Assembly (NCBI GenBank): GCA_017615615.1
Contig: JAFZZW010000051.1
Span: forward strand, 1 to 47,085
DNA: 47,085 nucleotides
Direction of reading: 5' to 3'
Source: Bacteroidales bacterium
GTDB lineage: Bacteria > Bacteroidota > Bacteroidia > Bacteroidales > UBA932
Shown here: positions 1-7,688 of the stretch, in pieces
Layout: every line of letters starts with the position of its first letter
How positions within the stretch are numbered: the first letter of the stretch is position 1
Notes under the pieces: model-generated
What the model was told of the DNA's origin: nothing
Seen by the model: only the letters and a program-made list of their open reading frames with translations
The model's database searches: none
Made by a program: the position numbers and the translations under genes

Positions 1-1788
1 CGGCTGCTGACCATCGCGGTGCAGGCTGGGGCGCGGTATGCGGACCTGGAGATCGAGGCGCCGCCGGAGTTCAGCCGGCGCTTCCAGAAACTCTGCCGGG
101 AGTGCGGCACAACCCTCATCCGGTCGTACCACAACTTCATCGACACCCCCGATGAAAAGGGCCTCCAGATGGCCCTGGCGCGCTGTTTCCGCTACGGAGC
201 GGACATTGCCAAAATTGTCCCCACCTGCCACGACGCAGAGGACGCCGCACGCATCGAGTCCCTCTACAGCCTGATTCTGGAAGATGTCGATTCGATGGAA
301 GGCCGCCTCGTTGCCTTCGGCCTTGGCGCCGCCGGGAAAGACACCCGCATCGAGTGCCTCCGCCGCGGGGCGCCCTTCACCTACGCAGCCCTCAGCAAGC
401 AGGAAGTCGCCGCCCCGGGACAGCCTGTAAAAGACGAGCTCGTGCAACTCATATACGGAGTCCGGGAACCCTGGACCCGCAGCGGCCTCCGGATGCCCGC
501 ATCCAAAAGTTTCGCCCAGCGGGCGATCCTCGCCGCCGCGCTCTCGGAAGGCACCTCCCACCTGTACGACTACACCCCCTGCGAGGACAGCGAAGCCGCG
601 CTCCAGGTGGCTCGCTCCCTGGGCGCCAGCGTACAGCAAGACGGCTCCACCATCATCATAAAAGGCATCGGCCCCATCACGCAAGACCTTGGCCTGCAGC
701 TTCTTAACTCGGGCGAATCGGGCCTGCTCGCGCGCCTCTGCATACCGGTGCTCTCCGCCATCAACGGCACCCCCTTCGTACTCGAGGGTTACGGTTCCCT
801 CACACACCGCCCGATGAACGCGGCGGCCTCCATCATGGCGGCGTTCGGCGTACTCATAGGCAACCTGAACGAAACCCCAGGGCGCGAAATCCGGGTCCCC
901 CTGTCCGTACGCGGCCGCCTCATCCCCGGCACTGCGGAGGTCAGCGGCGAAAGCGGCTCCCAGCTCATCTCCGGCCTGCTGATGGCCCTCCCCCTGTGCC
1001 CCAAAGACAGTTCGCTCTATGTCAGCGACCCAAAGAGCATCCCTTACATGTACATCACCCTGGACGTCCTGCGCCACTTCGGCATCTCCACACGCAGCGA
1101 GATGGAAGGCGACGCCGAGATGCTCGAGGCCGAAGACTGGGGCGGATGCACAGGCATAAGCTTCAAGGTACACGGGCCCCAGAGCTACCACTCCGCGGAC
1201 CTTGCGATAGAGAGCGACTGGAGCGCCGCCGCCAACTTCCTGGTGGCCGGAGCCATATTCGGCAGCGCAGAGGTTGACGGAATGGACATGAGTTCGATCC
1301 AGGCCGACCTCGCCATAATCGACGTACTCCTGGAGGCCGGAGCGATTGTTTCCCAGCTGGAAGGCGGCACCGTATGCGTGCGGCGTGCCCCCCTGGAAGC
1401 ATTCAGTTTCGACCTCAACCATGCACCGGACCTCTTCCCCATAGTGGCCGTCCTTGCGGCGTTCTGCCCGGGCGAGAGCCGTATCGCAGGGCTCGGGCGC
1501 CTCTCCGGCAAGGAATCCGACAGGGCCGAGGCCATACTGCGCATGCTGTCCCAAATGGGTGTAGAGGCCGACGCCGAAGGCGACACCCTGATAATCCACG
1601 GCGAAAGCCTGGCCGGACGGCTCCTCAACGGACGCCTGCTGAAAGGAGGCGACTACAGTTCCAACCACGACCACCGCATGGCAATGGCCCTCAGCGTCGC
1701 CGCACTCGGCGCCGACGGCCCCGTCAACATCGACGATACCGCCTGCGTGAGCAAGTCTTTCCCCGAATTCTACAACGTTTTCAACTAA
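1..1788 (+). CDS. aroDA: Bifunctional 3-dehydroquinate dehydratase (type I) / EPSP synthase, 5' end outside window
   Basis: Two shikimate-pathway enzymes lie in one open frame, which is already open at base 1, so the start is upstream. The first ~145 visible residues are the C-terminal half of a type I dehydroquinate dehydratase: GADIAKIVP carries the Schiff-base lysine (visible residue 71), and FGLGAAGKDTR and PFTYAALSKQEVAAPGQ are family hallmarks. From about residue 150 the chain is 3-phosphoshikimate 1-carboxyvinyltransferase (AroA): PASKSFAQRAILAAAL binds shikimate 3-phosphate, LNSGESGLLARL replaces the usual NSGTT-type loop, FDLNHAPDLFPIVA carries the catalytic Asp, and KESDRAEAI and DHRMAMALSVAAL bind PEP and phosphate. 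The enzymes catalyse steps 3 and 6 of chorismate synthesis in the cytosol. Shikimate dehydrogenase and kinase are not seen here. The assignment is firm; the fused layout is read directly from the uninterrupted frame. Confidence 0.93.
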   Translation, partial: RLLTIAVQAGARYADLEIEAPPEFSRRFQKLCRECGTTLIRSYHNFIDTPDEKGLQMALARCFRYGADIAKIVPTCHDAEDAARIESLYSLILEDVDSMEGRLVAFGLGAAGKDTRIECLRRGAPFTYAALSKQEVAAPGQPVKDELVQLIYGVREPWTRSGLRMPASKSFAQRAILAAALSEGTSHLYDYTPCEDSEAALQVARSLGASVQQDGSTIIIKGIGPITQDLGLQLLNSGESGLLARLCIPVLSAINGTPFVLEGYGSLTHRPMNAAASIMAAFGVLIGNLNETPGREIRVPLSVRGRLIPGTAEVSGESGSQLISGLLMALPLCPKDSSLYVSDPKSIPYMYITLDVLRHFGISTRSEMEGDAEMLEAEDWGGCTGISFKVHGPQSYHSADLAIESDWSAAANFLVAGAIFGSAEVDGMDMSSIQADLAIIDVLLEAGAIVSQLEGGTVCVRRAPLEAFSFDLNHAPDLFPIVAVLAAFCPGESRIAGLGRLSGKESDRAEAILRMLSQMGVEADAEGDTLIIHGESLAGRLLNGRLLKGGDYSSNHDHRMAMALSVAALGADGPVNIDDTACVSKSFPEFYNVFN

Positions 1789-1800
1789 TATTTACCGCTT

Positions 1801-2157
1801 ATGAAAAAGATTCTCGTCCTTTTGTTCGCATTCGTCCTCGTAGCGGCGTGCGACAGCCTTTCCAGCCTCCCCAAGCAGTTCACCCAGCTCGCCGACAAGG
1901 TAGAGAAGAAGGGTGATTCCTTCACCACCGAGCAGTGGGAACAGGTCAGCGACCAGCTCGACGTCCTCACCGAAAAGTACAACGAGAACATCGACAAGTT
2001 CAACGCCGACCAGAAGAAAGAGATCAACACCGCCATCGGAAAGATCCAGGCATGCATCCTCAAGGCCGGCATCGGCGAGGCCGCCGGAGCCCTTAACGAG
2101 CTCGTCGACAGCGCCAAAGGTTTTCTCGAAGGATTGACCGGAGGCTCGGAAGAATAA
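1801..2157 (+). CDS. Small alpha-helical lipoprotein, unknown function
   Basis: A 118-residue protein with a lipoprotein signal (MKKILVLLFAFVLVAAC; lipobox VAAC, Cys17 predicted lipidated). The mature part is charged and predicted helical, with heptad-like runs in residues 25-95 and little else. It starts 12 bases after the aroDA stop, so it is probably co-transcribed with it, although no functional link is evident. A strong terminator follows at 2174-2204. It resembles the short helical lipoproteins common in Bacteroidales that carry DUF names only. I do not recognise a function. Confidence 0.8.
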   Translation: MKKILVLLFAFVLVAACDSLSSLPKQFTQLADKVEKKGDSFTTEQWEQVSDQLDVLTEKYNENIDKFNADQKKEINTAIGKIQACILKAGIGEAAGALNELVDSAKGFLEGLTGGSEE

Positions 2158-2173
2158 ACCGTTCCAGACCAAT

Positions 2174-2204
2174 AAAAAAGGCCCTTCACAAGAGGGCCTT
2201 TTTT
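2174..2204. terminator. Bidirectional rho-independent terminator
   Basis: A perfect 12-bp stem, AAAAAAGGCCCT (2174-2185) against AGGGCCTTTTTT (2193-2204), with a 7-base loop. A-tract and T-tract lie on either side, so it can end transcription in both directions. It sits between the convergent lipoprotein (ends 2157) and adenosine deaminase (ends 2211) genes. Confidence 0.92.
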
Positions 2205-2210
2205 AGTTGT

Positions 2211-3461
2211 TTAAGCGGCGAACTCCCGCCAGTCCTCCTCCCACTTGGCCAGCAATGCGGCCTTCTGCGGGGCCGGGAGGAAAGAGTGTTCGATGCCGGA
2301 GCGGCACAGGACGCGCAGTTCTTCGAGCGTAAGGTCCCATCCTGCAGCTACGGCCAGATAGTCCCCCACCAGCACCGAATGTGCCTGATAGGCGGGATCG
2401 TCGGAACAAATCACCACAGGGATTCCGGCACGGCGGAATCCGTCGGCGGGATGATTGGAGAAGTCGGCGCAATAGCCGAGGGCGGCGTTGCTCACCGGAC
2501 AGACTTCCAGGCAGATCCCCTTCTGGAGGACCTCCCGCTGCAACTCCGGATACCGGTAAAGGTTGAATCCGTGCCCCAGGCGGTCGATACCGCAGCGCAA
2601 GGCAATCTCTATTTCGCGGTTCTCGCCCCGCAGGCTCTCGCCGGCGTGAAGGGTAAGCCGCAGGCCGGGATGCGAGGCCACGATCTGCCGTACGCGCTCC
2701 TCATAACGGGCGAGCGAATAGCTGCGGTCCTCGTCATTTACGATGTCGATCGCTACGACAAGCGGACGCCCGCCGTCGAGCACATTGTCCCGTACGTACA
2801 TGGCGTTGTCCATGAGGATGTCGAACAAGGGGTCCCATACGTCGTTCTTGCCTCCGCAGGCCACCAGTCCAAGCATGAAATGCGGATCCGTCTTGCGAAC
2901 ATCCTGAAGCGCGGCAAGAAATGCCCTGCCGCGGGCAAGGGCGTCTTCCCTGCTGCCGAAGAAAGGTACTCGGAGCTCCAGGTATTCCACTCCGATGGAA
3001 TGGTAATACAGCATCACCCTGGTATAATAATCCTGGACCAGCGAAGGCGTGGTGCAGATGGCGCCGCATTTGGTGAAGATGCCCTCGAACCAGTCCCACA
3101 CATAGGAGCCCCTGGGCGCACCGGCCACCGTCCACTCGCGGCGGAAATCCTCCACCGTGAGGCCGTCGGCAAGGCATTCCGCCATGGTCCGGCTGCCATA
3201 AGGAGCACCGAGGCCGCTGTAATGTATCTGCCACTGCGGCGTAATGACGAGTTCGGGATGGTCGGAGAGGAACGACACCTGCTCGGCCATCGGAAGGATG
3301 GCGTCGGCATGTGCGTGGAGGTCGGCCCCCTTGGGCATACGGCGCAGGAATTCATACAGCGGAGTCTGGTAAACGGCCGCATCCCGCAGGAAGTCGATGC
3401 TCGTACCGAACTCCTGCCGGAACTCCGCCTTGATGCGTTCGTATTGCTGTTCTACTCCCAT
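2211..3461 (-). CDS. add: Adenosine deaminase family protein
   Basis: A 416-residue amidohydrolase of the adenosine/AMP deaminase family, predicted to hydrolyse adenosine to inosine plus ammonia with one zinc. The metal and catalytic motifs are in order: GADLHAHAD (HxH) near residue 50, TLHAGE in the middle with the catalytic Glu shortly after, [10 protein letters not shown], and VICSDDPAY (Asp-Asp). It is longer than the ~340 residues of classical enzymes, with a longer N-terminal region. The start codon overlaps the end of guaA by 10 bases (ATGGGAGTAG contains the guaA stop), which implies translational coupling. As the last gene of guaB-guaA-add it would return adenosine to the inosine/guanine branch. 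The exact substrate (adenosine or another aminopurine nucleoside) cannot be fixed from motifs. Confidence 0.85.
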   Translation of the reverse strand: MGVEQQYERIKAEFRQEFGTSIDFLRDAAVYQTPLYEFLRRMPKGADLHAHADAILPMAEQVSFLSDHPELVITPQWQIHYSGLGAPYGSRTMAECLADGLTVEDFRREWTVAGAPRGSYVWDWFEGIFTKCGAICTTPSLVQDYYTRVMLYYHSIGVEYLELRVPFFGSREDALARGRAFLAALQDVRKTDPHFMLGLVACGGKNDVWDPLFDILMDNAMYVRDNVLDGGRPLVVAIDIVNDEDRSYSLARYEERVRQIVASHPGLRLTLHAGESLRGENREIEIALRCGIDRLGHGFNLYRYPELQREVLQKGICLEVCPVSNAALGYCADFSNHPADGFRRAGIPVVICSDDPAYQAHSVLVGDYLAVAAGWDLTLEELRVLCRSGIEHSFLPAPQKAALLAKWEEDWREFAA

Positions 3462-4411
3462 TCTATGGTCGCTGAAGGTTTGGACGATATGTCATAGACG
3501 ACACGGTTGATGCCGGCTACGTTCTCAATGATGTCGTGCTGGACCTTGTCGAGCAGTTCCCACGGCAGATGGACTATCTGCGCCGTCACAGCATCCTTGC
3601 TGAGAACGGCACGGAGGGCAATTACGGCCTCGTAGGTACGCCTGCCGTCGGTGATGCCGGTGGTCTTGACGGGAACGTAGATGGCCGCGGCCTGCCAGAC
3701 CTTGTCGTACCAGCCGGCCTGCCGGAGGGCGTCGATCCATATCTTGTCGGCCTCCTGCAGCACCGCGATCTTTTCCGGAGTGAGTTCTCCGAGGCAGCGG
3801 ACGCCGAGGCCCGGGCCGGGGAAGGGGTGACGGCCGAGGATGTACGGATCGAGCCCCAGCTCGGCACCGACCTGCCTGACCTCATACTTGTAGAGGTACT
3901 TGAGGGGTTCGACCAGACCGAAATGAAGGTCTTCCGGGAGGCCTCCTACGTTGTGGTGGCTCTTGACCACGCCCTTGTCGGAATTGGATTCTGCGATGTC
4001 GGGCCAGATGGTGCCCTGGGCGAGCCAGCGGGCTCCCTGGACGGCGCGTGCCTCTTCGGCGAAAACGTCGATGAAAGTTTTTCCGATGGCCTTGCGCTTG
4101 AGCTCGGGGTCGGTGATGCCGCGGCAGGCGGAGAAGAAGCGGTCGGCGGCGCGGACGCCCTTGACGTTCAGGCCCTTGCCCTTGTAGTATTCCAGCACGT
4201 CCTCGAATTCGTGCTTGCGCAGGAGGCCGTGGTCCACGAAGATGCACTGCAGGCGGTCCCCGATGGCACGGTGGACAAGCATTGCGGTCACGGTTGAATC
4301 GACTCCGCCGGAAAGTCCCAGGATGACGCGGTCGGCGCCAACCTGACGTTTGATTTCTTCTTCCTGGGCGGCGACGAAGGCCGCAGGATCGAGTATTTCT
4401 CCGTTAAACAT
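3452..4411 (-). CDS. guaA: GMP synthase, ATP-pyrophosphatase subunit without glutaminase domain
   Basis: A 319-residue protein that converts XMP to GMP. It holds the ATP-pyrophosphatase domain with P-loop LSGGVDST (residues 33-40) and the C-terminal dimerisation domain with [16 protein letters not shown] and the terminal KPSATIEWE that ends GMP synthases. The usual N-terminal class I glutamine amidotransferase domain (about 190 residues) is absent: the chain starts with [13 protein letters not shown], just before the ATPase domain. No such domain is encoded in the 3 bases before it or elsewhere in the window. It is thus built like the separate ATPase subunit of archaeal two-subunit GMP synthases, and would need a glutaminase partner encoded elsewhere, or free ammonia. 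It lies 3 bases after guaB and overlaps add by 10 bases. Confidence 0.93.
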   Translation of the reverse strand: MFNGEILDPAAFVAAQEEEIKRQVGADRVILGLSGGVDSTVTAMLVHRAIGDRLQCIFVDHGLLRKHEFEDVLEYYKGKGLNVKGVRAADRFFSACRGITDPELKRKAIGKTFIDVFAEEARAVQGARWLAQGTIWPDIAESNSDKGVVKSHHNVGGLPEDLHFGLVEPLKYLYKYEVRQVGAELGLDPYILGRHPFPGPGLGVRCLGELTPEKIAVLQEADKIWIDALRQAGWYDKVWQAAAIYVPVKTTGITDGRRTYEAVIALRAVLSKDAVTAQIVHLPWELLDKVQHDIIENVAGINRVVYDISSKPSATIEWE

Positions 4412-4414
4412 ACG

Positions 4415-5488
4415 CTATTGATAATTGGGTGACTTCTTGGTAATCGTGACGTCGTGGGGATGGTTCTCGCGAAGGGATGCGGGGCTGATACGGATGAAGC
4501 TGGCGCCGTGCAGGGCCTCCACGGTGGGCGCCCCGACGTAGCCCATGCCGGAACGGAGGCCGCCGGCGAGCTGGAAGAGGACGTCGGCCACCGGCCCCTT
4601 GCAGGGCACCGCTGCGGCGACGCCCTCGGGCACGAGTTTGCCGCCTCCCTTCTGGAAGTAGCGGTCGGCGGAACCGGACTGCATGGCGTCTATCGAACCC
4701 ATGCCGCGGTAGGATTTCATGGGGCAACCGTCGATTTGAACGGTGTCGCCGGGAGCCTCGTCGGTGCCGGCGAACATGGAGCCGCACATGACGCAGTCGG
4801 CGCCGGCGGCGAGAGCCTTTACCACGTCGCCGGAGTAACGCAGGCCGCCGTCGGCTATGACGGGGATGCCGCCCGCCGCCGCGGCCACGTCGGCAATTGC
4901 GGTAATCTGGGGTACGCCAACCCCGGCCACGATGCGGGTTGTGCAGATTGAACCGGGGCCTATGCCGACTTTGAGGGCGTCGGCTCCGGCATCGACCAGG
5001 GCCTTTGCGGCCTCTGCGGTTGCTATGTTGCCCACGACGACGTCAACCCCGGGGAAGGCCTCCTTGACCTTCCGCAGCGCGGTTATGACGCCTTTGGAAT
5101 GGCCGTGGGCGGAATCGAGCACTATGGCGTCGGCTCCGGCATCGACAAGCATCGACACCCTTTCCAGTATGTCGCTGGTGATGCCTGCGCCGGCGGCGAC
5201 CGGCAGCCCTTCGGCCTTGACCTTGCGGACCTGGGCGGCCTGGGCTTCGGCGCTCATGTTCTTGTGGATTACGCCTATGCCGCCGGCCCGCGCCATGGCT
5301 ATGGCCATTGCGGATTCCGTAACCGTGTCCATAGCCGCGGAGACGAAGGGAAGGTCGAGCGTTATGTTGCGGGTGAAGCGGGAACGCAGGCTGACGTCCT
5401 TGGGAAGGACCTCGGAATACGCCGGCACAAGGAGAACATCATCGAACGTGACGCCTTCCTTGACTATTCTTTCACTGAACGGGGGCAT
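4415..5488 (-). CDS. guaB: IMP dehydrogenase lacking the CBS (Bateman) domain pair
   Basis: A 357-residue enzyme that oxidises IMP to XMP with NAD, the committed step to GMP. The TIM barrel is complete: [16 protein letters not shown] near the N-terminus, [24 protein letters not shown] with catalytic Cys182, and the later [18 protein letters not shown] flap. Typical enzymes are ~485-490 residues because two CBS domains interrupt the barrel after strand 2. Here [20 protein letters not shown] (about residues 74-93) runs straight into GLPVAAGAG, so the CBS pair is cleanly missing. CBS domains mediate ATP/GTP control of octamers, so this enzyme probably lacks that feedback. It is first in the guaB-guaA-add operon. 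Confidence 0.95.
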   Translation of the reverse strand: MPPFSERIVKEGVTFDDVLLVPAYSEVLPKDVSLRSRFTRNITLDLPFVSAAMDTVTESAMAIAMARAGGIGVIHKNMSAEAQAAQVRKVKAEGLPVAAGAGITSDILERVSMLVDAGADAIVLDSAHGHSKGVITALRKVKEAFPGVDVVVGNIATAEAAKALVDAGADALKVGIGPGSICTTRIVAGVGVPQITAIADVAAAAGGIPVIADGGLRYSGDVVKALAAGADCVMCGSMFAGTDEAPGDTVQIDGCPMKSYRGMGSIDAMQSGSADRYFQKGGGKLVPEGVAAAVPCKGPVADVLFQLAGGLRSGMGYVGAPTVEALHGASFIRISPASLRENHPHDVTITKKSPNYQ

Positions 5489-5522
5489 AGTGCATTACAG
5501 GATTATAATGCCCCCAAAGATA
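5481..5522 (-). promoter_or_regulatory. guaB promoter -7 element and inverted repeat spanning the start codon
   Basis: On the minus strand TATCTTTG (5522-5515) fits the Bacteroidetes -7 consensus TAnnTTTG and lies 26 bases before the guaB ATG. No convincing -33 TTG was found. An 8-bp perfect inverted repeat, GGGGGCAT (plus strand 5481-5488) and ATGCCCCC (5508-5515), brackets the start region with a 19-base gap; one arm contains the ATG and the other overlaps the end of the -7 element. It could be an operator. It is less likely to be an RNA hairpin, because most of the upstream arm would precede the predicted transcript start. Confidence 0.5.
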
Positions 5523-5527
5523 CGAAA

Positions 5528-6358
5528 TTATTTGATTCCCCAGTCGGATTTTTTTACCTTGGACTCAACTTTTTCTTCGATGCGGTCGTCCAGTGCGGGG
5601 AAGAAATCGTAACCTGTGATGGCCTCCAGTTCATCCACGCTCATGCAGCAGTCCTTGAGGAGGTAGCGCTCGTCGTCATTGTCCATCACGAAGGCGATGG
5701 AACTGTAAGAACCGTCCTCACGGCGCACCAGGAGGGCCTTGTAGAACGAATCTGGGATGACGACGTCGCGCTCGCCGATCGTACCGTATTTGTTCTTGCC
5801 GATGATGGGGCCCGTGACGACCCACACGCTGCCGTAGCGCTTTGCCCAGCTGCGGACGCGCTTTTCCAGGTACTGCCAATCGCCGGCGTTGAGGGTTTCG
5901 TTCTGGGGACAGACGTTGGTAAAGTAGAAGGTCTCTTCCATAGCGGTGGTGTTGAACGCCGCGTCCGCCGCGGGCATCATGTGGCCCTTGGTCCAGCCGG
6001 AGCCGGAATAATCCTCGCGCATGGCCTGGGTGACGCCGCGCAGGGCAGGATCCATCTTAAACTGGGTGTCGCTGCGCTCGCGGCGCACCGCCGCCTCCTC
6101 TGCGGTAATCTCATAAGCCACCCAGTTGGGAATGAGTGTAGTGGTGTTATAGGACGTCACGTATGCGCCGTGCTGAACGGTGCGGCCCCCGGGAACGGCT
6201 GCGGGAATCTCCAGCGCGCCCGCGGCGGCCTGCACCACCTCCGGAACTTCCGGGTCCGCCTGCGGCGAACCGCCGTCATTCCTGTCTACGGAGTACCACA
6301 CAAGCGCCCCGGCCACGACCGCCACACCGGCGACGGATTTCCAAAACTTCTTCTTCAT
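5528..6358 (-). CDS. DNA/RNA non-specific endonuclease (NUC family), secreted or membrane-anchored
   Basis: A 276-residue beta-beta-alpha-metal nuclease. Residues 5-22 form one hydrophobic segment (signal anchor or signal peptide), followed by an acidic and Ala/Pro linker, then the nuclease domain from about residue 65. The active-site signature appears as [12 protein letters not shown] (His126 as general base), with TKGH in place of the usual DRGH of Serratia-type enzymes. The downstream [22 protein letters not shown] carries the metal-binding Asn region. [10 protein letters not shown] and [10 protein letters not shown] are typical of the family. It probably acts in the periplasm or outside the cell on nucleic acid. 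It stands alone, with its own -7 element. Confidence 0.88.
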   Translation of the reverse strand: MKKKFWKSVAGVAVVAGALVWYSVDRNDGGSPQADPEVPEVVQAAAGALEIPAAVPGGRTVQHGAYVTSYNTTTLIPNWVAYEITAEEAAVRRERSDTQFKMDPALRGVTQAMREDYSGSGWTKGHMMPAADAAFNTTAMEETFYFTNVCPQNETLNAGDWQYLEKRVRSWAKRYGSVWVVTGPIIGKNKYGTIGERDVVIPDSFYKALLVRREDGSYSSIAFVMDNDDERYLLKDCCMSVDELEAITGYDFFPALDDRIEEKVESKVKKSDWGIK

Positions 6359-6362
6359 AGCA

Positions 6363-6370
6363 CAAATGTA
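6363..6370 (-). promoter_or_regulatory. -7 promoter element of the nuclease gene, 4 bases from the ATG
   Basis: TACATTTG on the minus strand fits TAnnTTTG; only TGCT separates it from the nuclease start codon at 6358. The transcript would begin at or next to the ATG, so the mRNA is predicted leaderless. A -33 TTG at the normal distance is not obvious. Confidence 0.5.
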
Positions 6371-6415
6371 AGTATAATTATTAACTCTGTGCTATATGAC
6401 TGGTGCAGAACGGTC

Positions 6416-7546
6416 CTATTTCCCGGTGAGGGAACGGATGAAGATTATTTCATCAGGATTCCATGGTGTTCCGTCCGTACGGAAAAGGTCATGGAACCAA
6501 ACCGGAGGCTCCTCCTCATAAGGTATGTCTTTCCCGTCCTTGTCCTTGGGGTTCCAGGGATAATGGCACTGCTGCTTGCTGTTTACAAGCCCGTAGCTGA
6601 ACGACGCAACCTTATTCCTCTTGAAAATGGGCAGAATGGTGAAATAATCCGAGCCCTTTGTGCGGGCCATCCACTCCGAGCAGAATATGGGACGGTTGAA
6701 TTGCTTTAGGAGTCTGACATAACGCCCGCAAACTTCCGAGTTGTCATAGCAGTGGAAAGAAATCACATCGCTGTTGGAAAGGACAAAGGCCTGGATAGGC
6801 ATGTTGCAGTTGCCGCCTCCCGGGAGAGACCAGATCGGCGAAGTCAGGGGCTGGGAAGGATTGACTTCCCGCGCCCAACGATACACGCTCTCAAGGAACG
6901 GAAGTGTATTGAATGTCTTCGTGTTCTCAGGCTCGTTATAAAGGCACCACGCAAGCACCCGGGGGTCATCTTTATATTTGGTCATGACGCACTTGAGGTA
7001 CTCTTCCATGACAGGCCACTTGTCCGGGTTGTTCACCACGTCCCTTCCGGGAGAAGACATCCAGATCGAATTATGGATTCCCGGCACAGGCTGAGGCCGA
7101 GGGTCCATATACGGATTCTTTATCTTGCCCCCATTGGTGAAAAAAGTGAGCAAAATCTTGATGCCATGCTTGTCGGAGAGGCTCAGATATTTCTCCAGCC
7201 TTTCCATATAACCATCCCGGTCGTTCTGCCATACGATGTCGCACATGAACAGGCGGATGGCATTGAAGCCAAGGCTTTCAGCCATACCAAGTTCCCTGTC
7301 AATGAGTTCTTCATCGAATGTGTCCGCCGCCCACATATCGACCGGAGTTCCGGTATTTGACGGGACAAAAACACACCCCACAGGCCAATCCTGGGACTCA
7401 TACCAGGCGTTGGCTTTCTCTTCGCTCCATCTTTGGGCGGGAACAGGCTTCCCTTCCGCCTTCTTTGACACCTTTTTGCAGGGTGCGGCGCACAGCAGAG
7501 ATGCGAAAACAAACAGGACTCCGATACAACAAAGTAGTCTTTTCAT
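6416..7546 (-). CDS. Secreted clan GH-A glycoside hydrolase (GH5-like)
   Basis: A 376-residue protein with a signal peptide (about residues 1-20, ending near LLCAAP). The rest is a (beta/alpha)8 glycosidase of clan GH-A: GFNAIRLFMCDIVWQ, then the acid/base Glu205 in AWCLYNEPEN and the nucleophile Glu291 in IFCSEWMAR, at the ends of strands 4 and 7. It resembles the Bacteroidetes proteins often labelled 1,4-beta-xylanase or cellulase without biochemical proof. It is the last gene of the PUL minus arm, 10 bases after the third small peptide gene. The role inferred is periplasmic or surface cleavage of an oligosaccharide from the PUL glycan; the linkage cannot be told from sequence. Confidence 0.78.
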   Translation of the reverse strand: MKRLLCCIGVLFVFASLLCAAPCKKVSKKAEGKPVPAQRWSEEKANAWYESQDWPVGCVFVPSNTGTPVDMWAADTFDEELIDRELGMAESLGFNAIRLFMCDIVWQNDRDGYMERLEKYLSLSDKHGIKILLTFFTNGGKIKNPYMDPRPQPVPGIHNSIWMSSPGRDVVNNPDKWPVMEEYLKCVMTKYKDDPRVLAWCLYNEPENTKTFNTLPFLESVYRWAREVNPSQPLTSPIWSLPGGGNCNMPIQAFVLSNSDVISFHCYDNSEVCGRYVRLLKQFNRPIFCSEWMARTKGSDYFTILPIFKRNKVASFSYGLVNSKQQCHYPWNPKDKDGKDIPYEEEPPVWFHDLFRTDGTPWNPDEIIFIRSLTGK

Positions 7547-7556
7547 ACGGTTGTTC

Positions 7557-7688
7557 TTAAAAAATGACAGGATCGGTTACGGAGAGATCCTCAATCCCCT
7601 CATCATCTCCGGATGCTGCCAGTACACTGCAGAGCAAGTATTCAAACTGCTCCGCAGTGTCCGGCTTCATATATCGGTACTTGATCAT
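7557..7688 (-). CDS. Small peptide 1, 43 aa, unknown function
   Basis: A 44-codon frame filling the gap between the DUF5107 gene and the GH-A gene. The DUF5107 stop and this start overlap as TAATG (TAA 7690-7688, ATG 7688-7686), and the GH-A start follows 10 bases after its stop; this packing argues for real translation. The peptide begins MIKYRYMKPDT, has a middle FEYLLCSVLAAS and an acidic tail rich in Asp/Glu ending DPVIF. It has no signal peptide. It shares the pattern K-x(0,1)-PDT, then LLC or ILC about 10 residues later, then an acidic tail with small peptide 2 (13255-13386). Short peptides of the type K.P......LL..S recur in Bacteroidales, without known function to me. Confidence 0.7.
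   Translation of the reverse strand: MIKYRYMKPDTAEQFEYLLCSVLAASGDDEGIEDLSVTDPVIF

Noticed and set aside
5481..5515. Classical RNA hairpin attenuator for guaB
   Set aside because: If transcription starts 4-6 bases after the -7 element, most of the 5' arm is not in the transcript, so a DNA operator is more likely.
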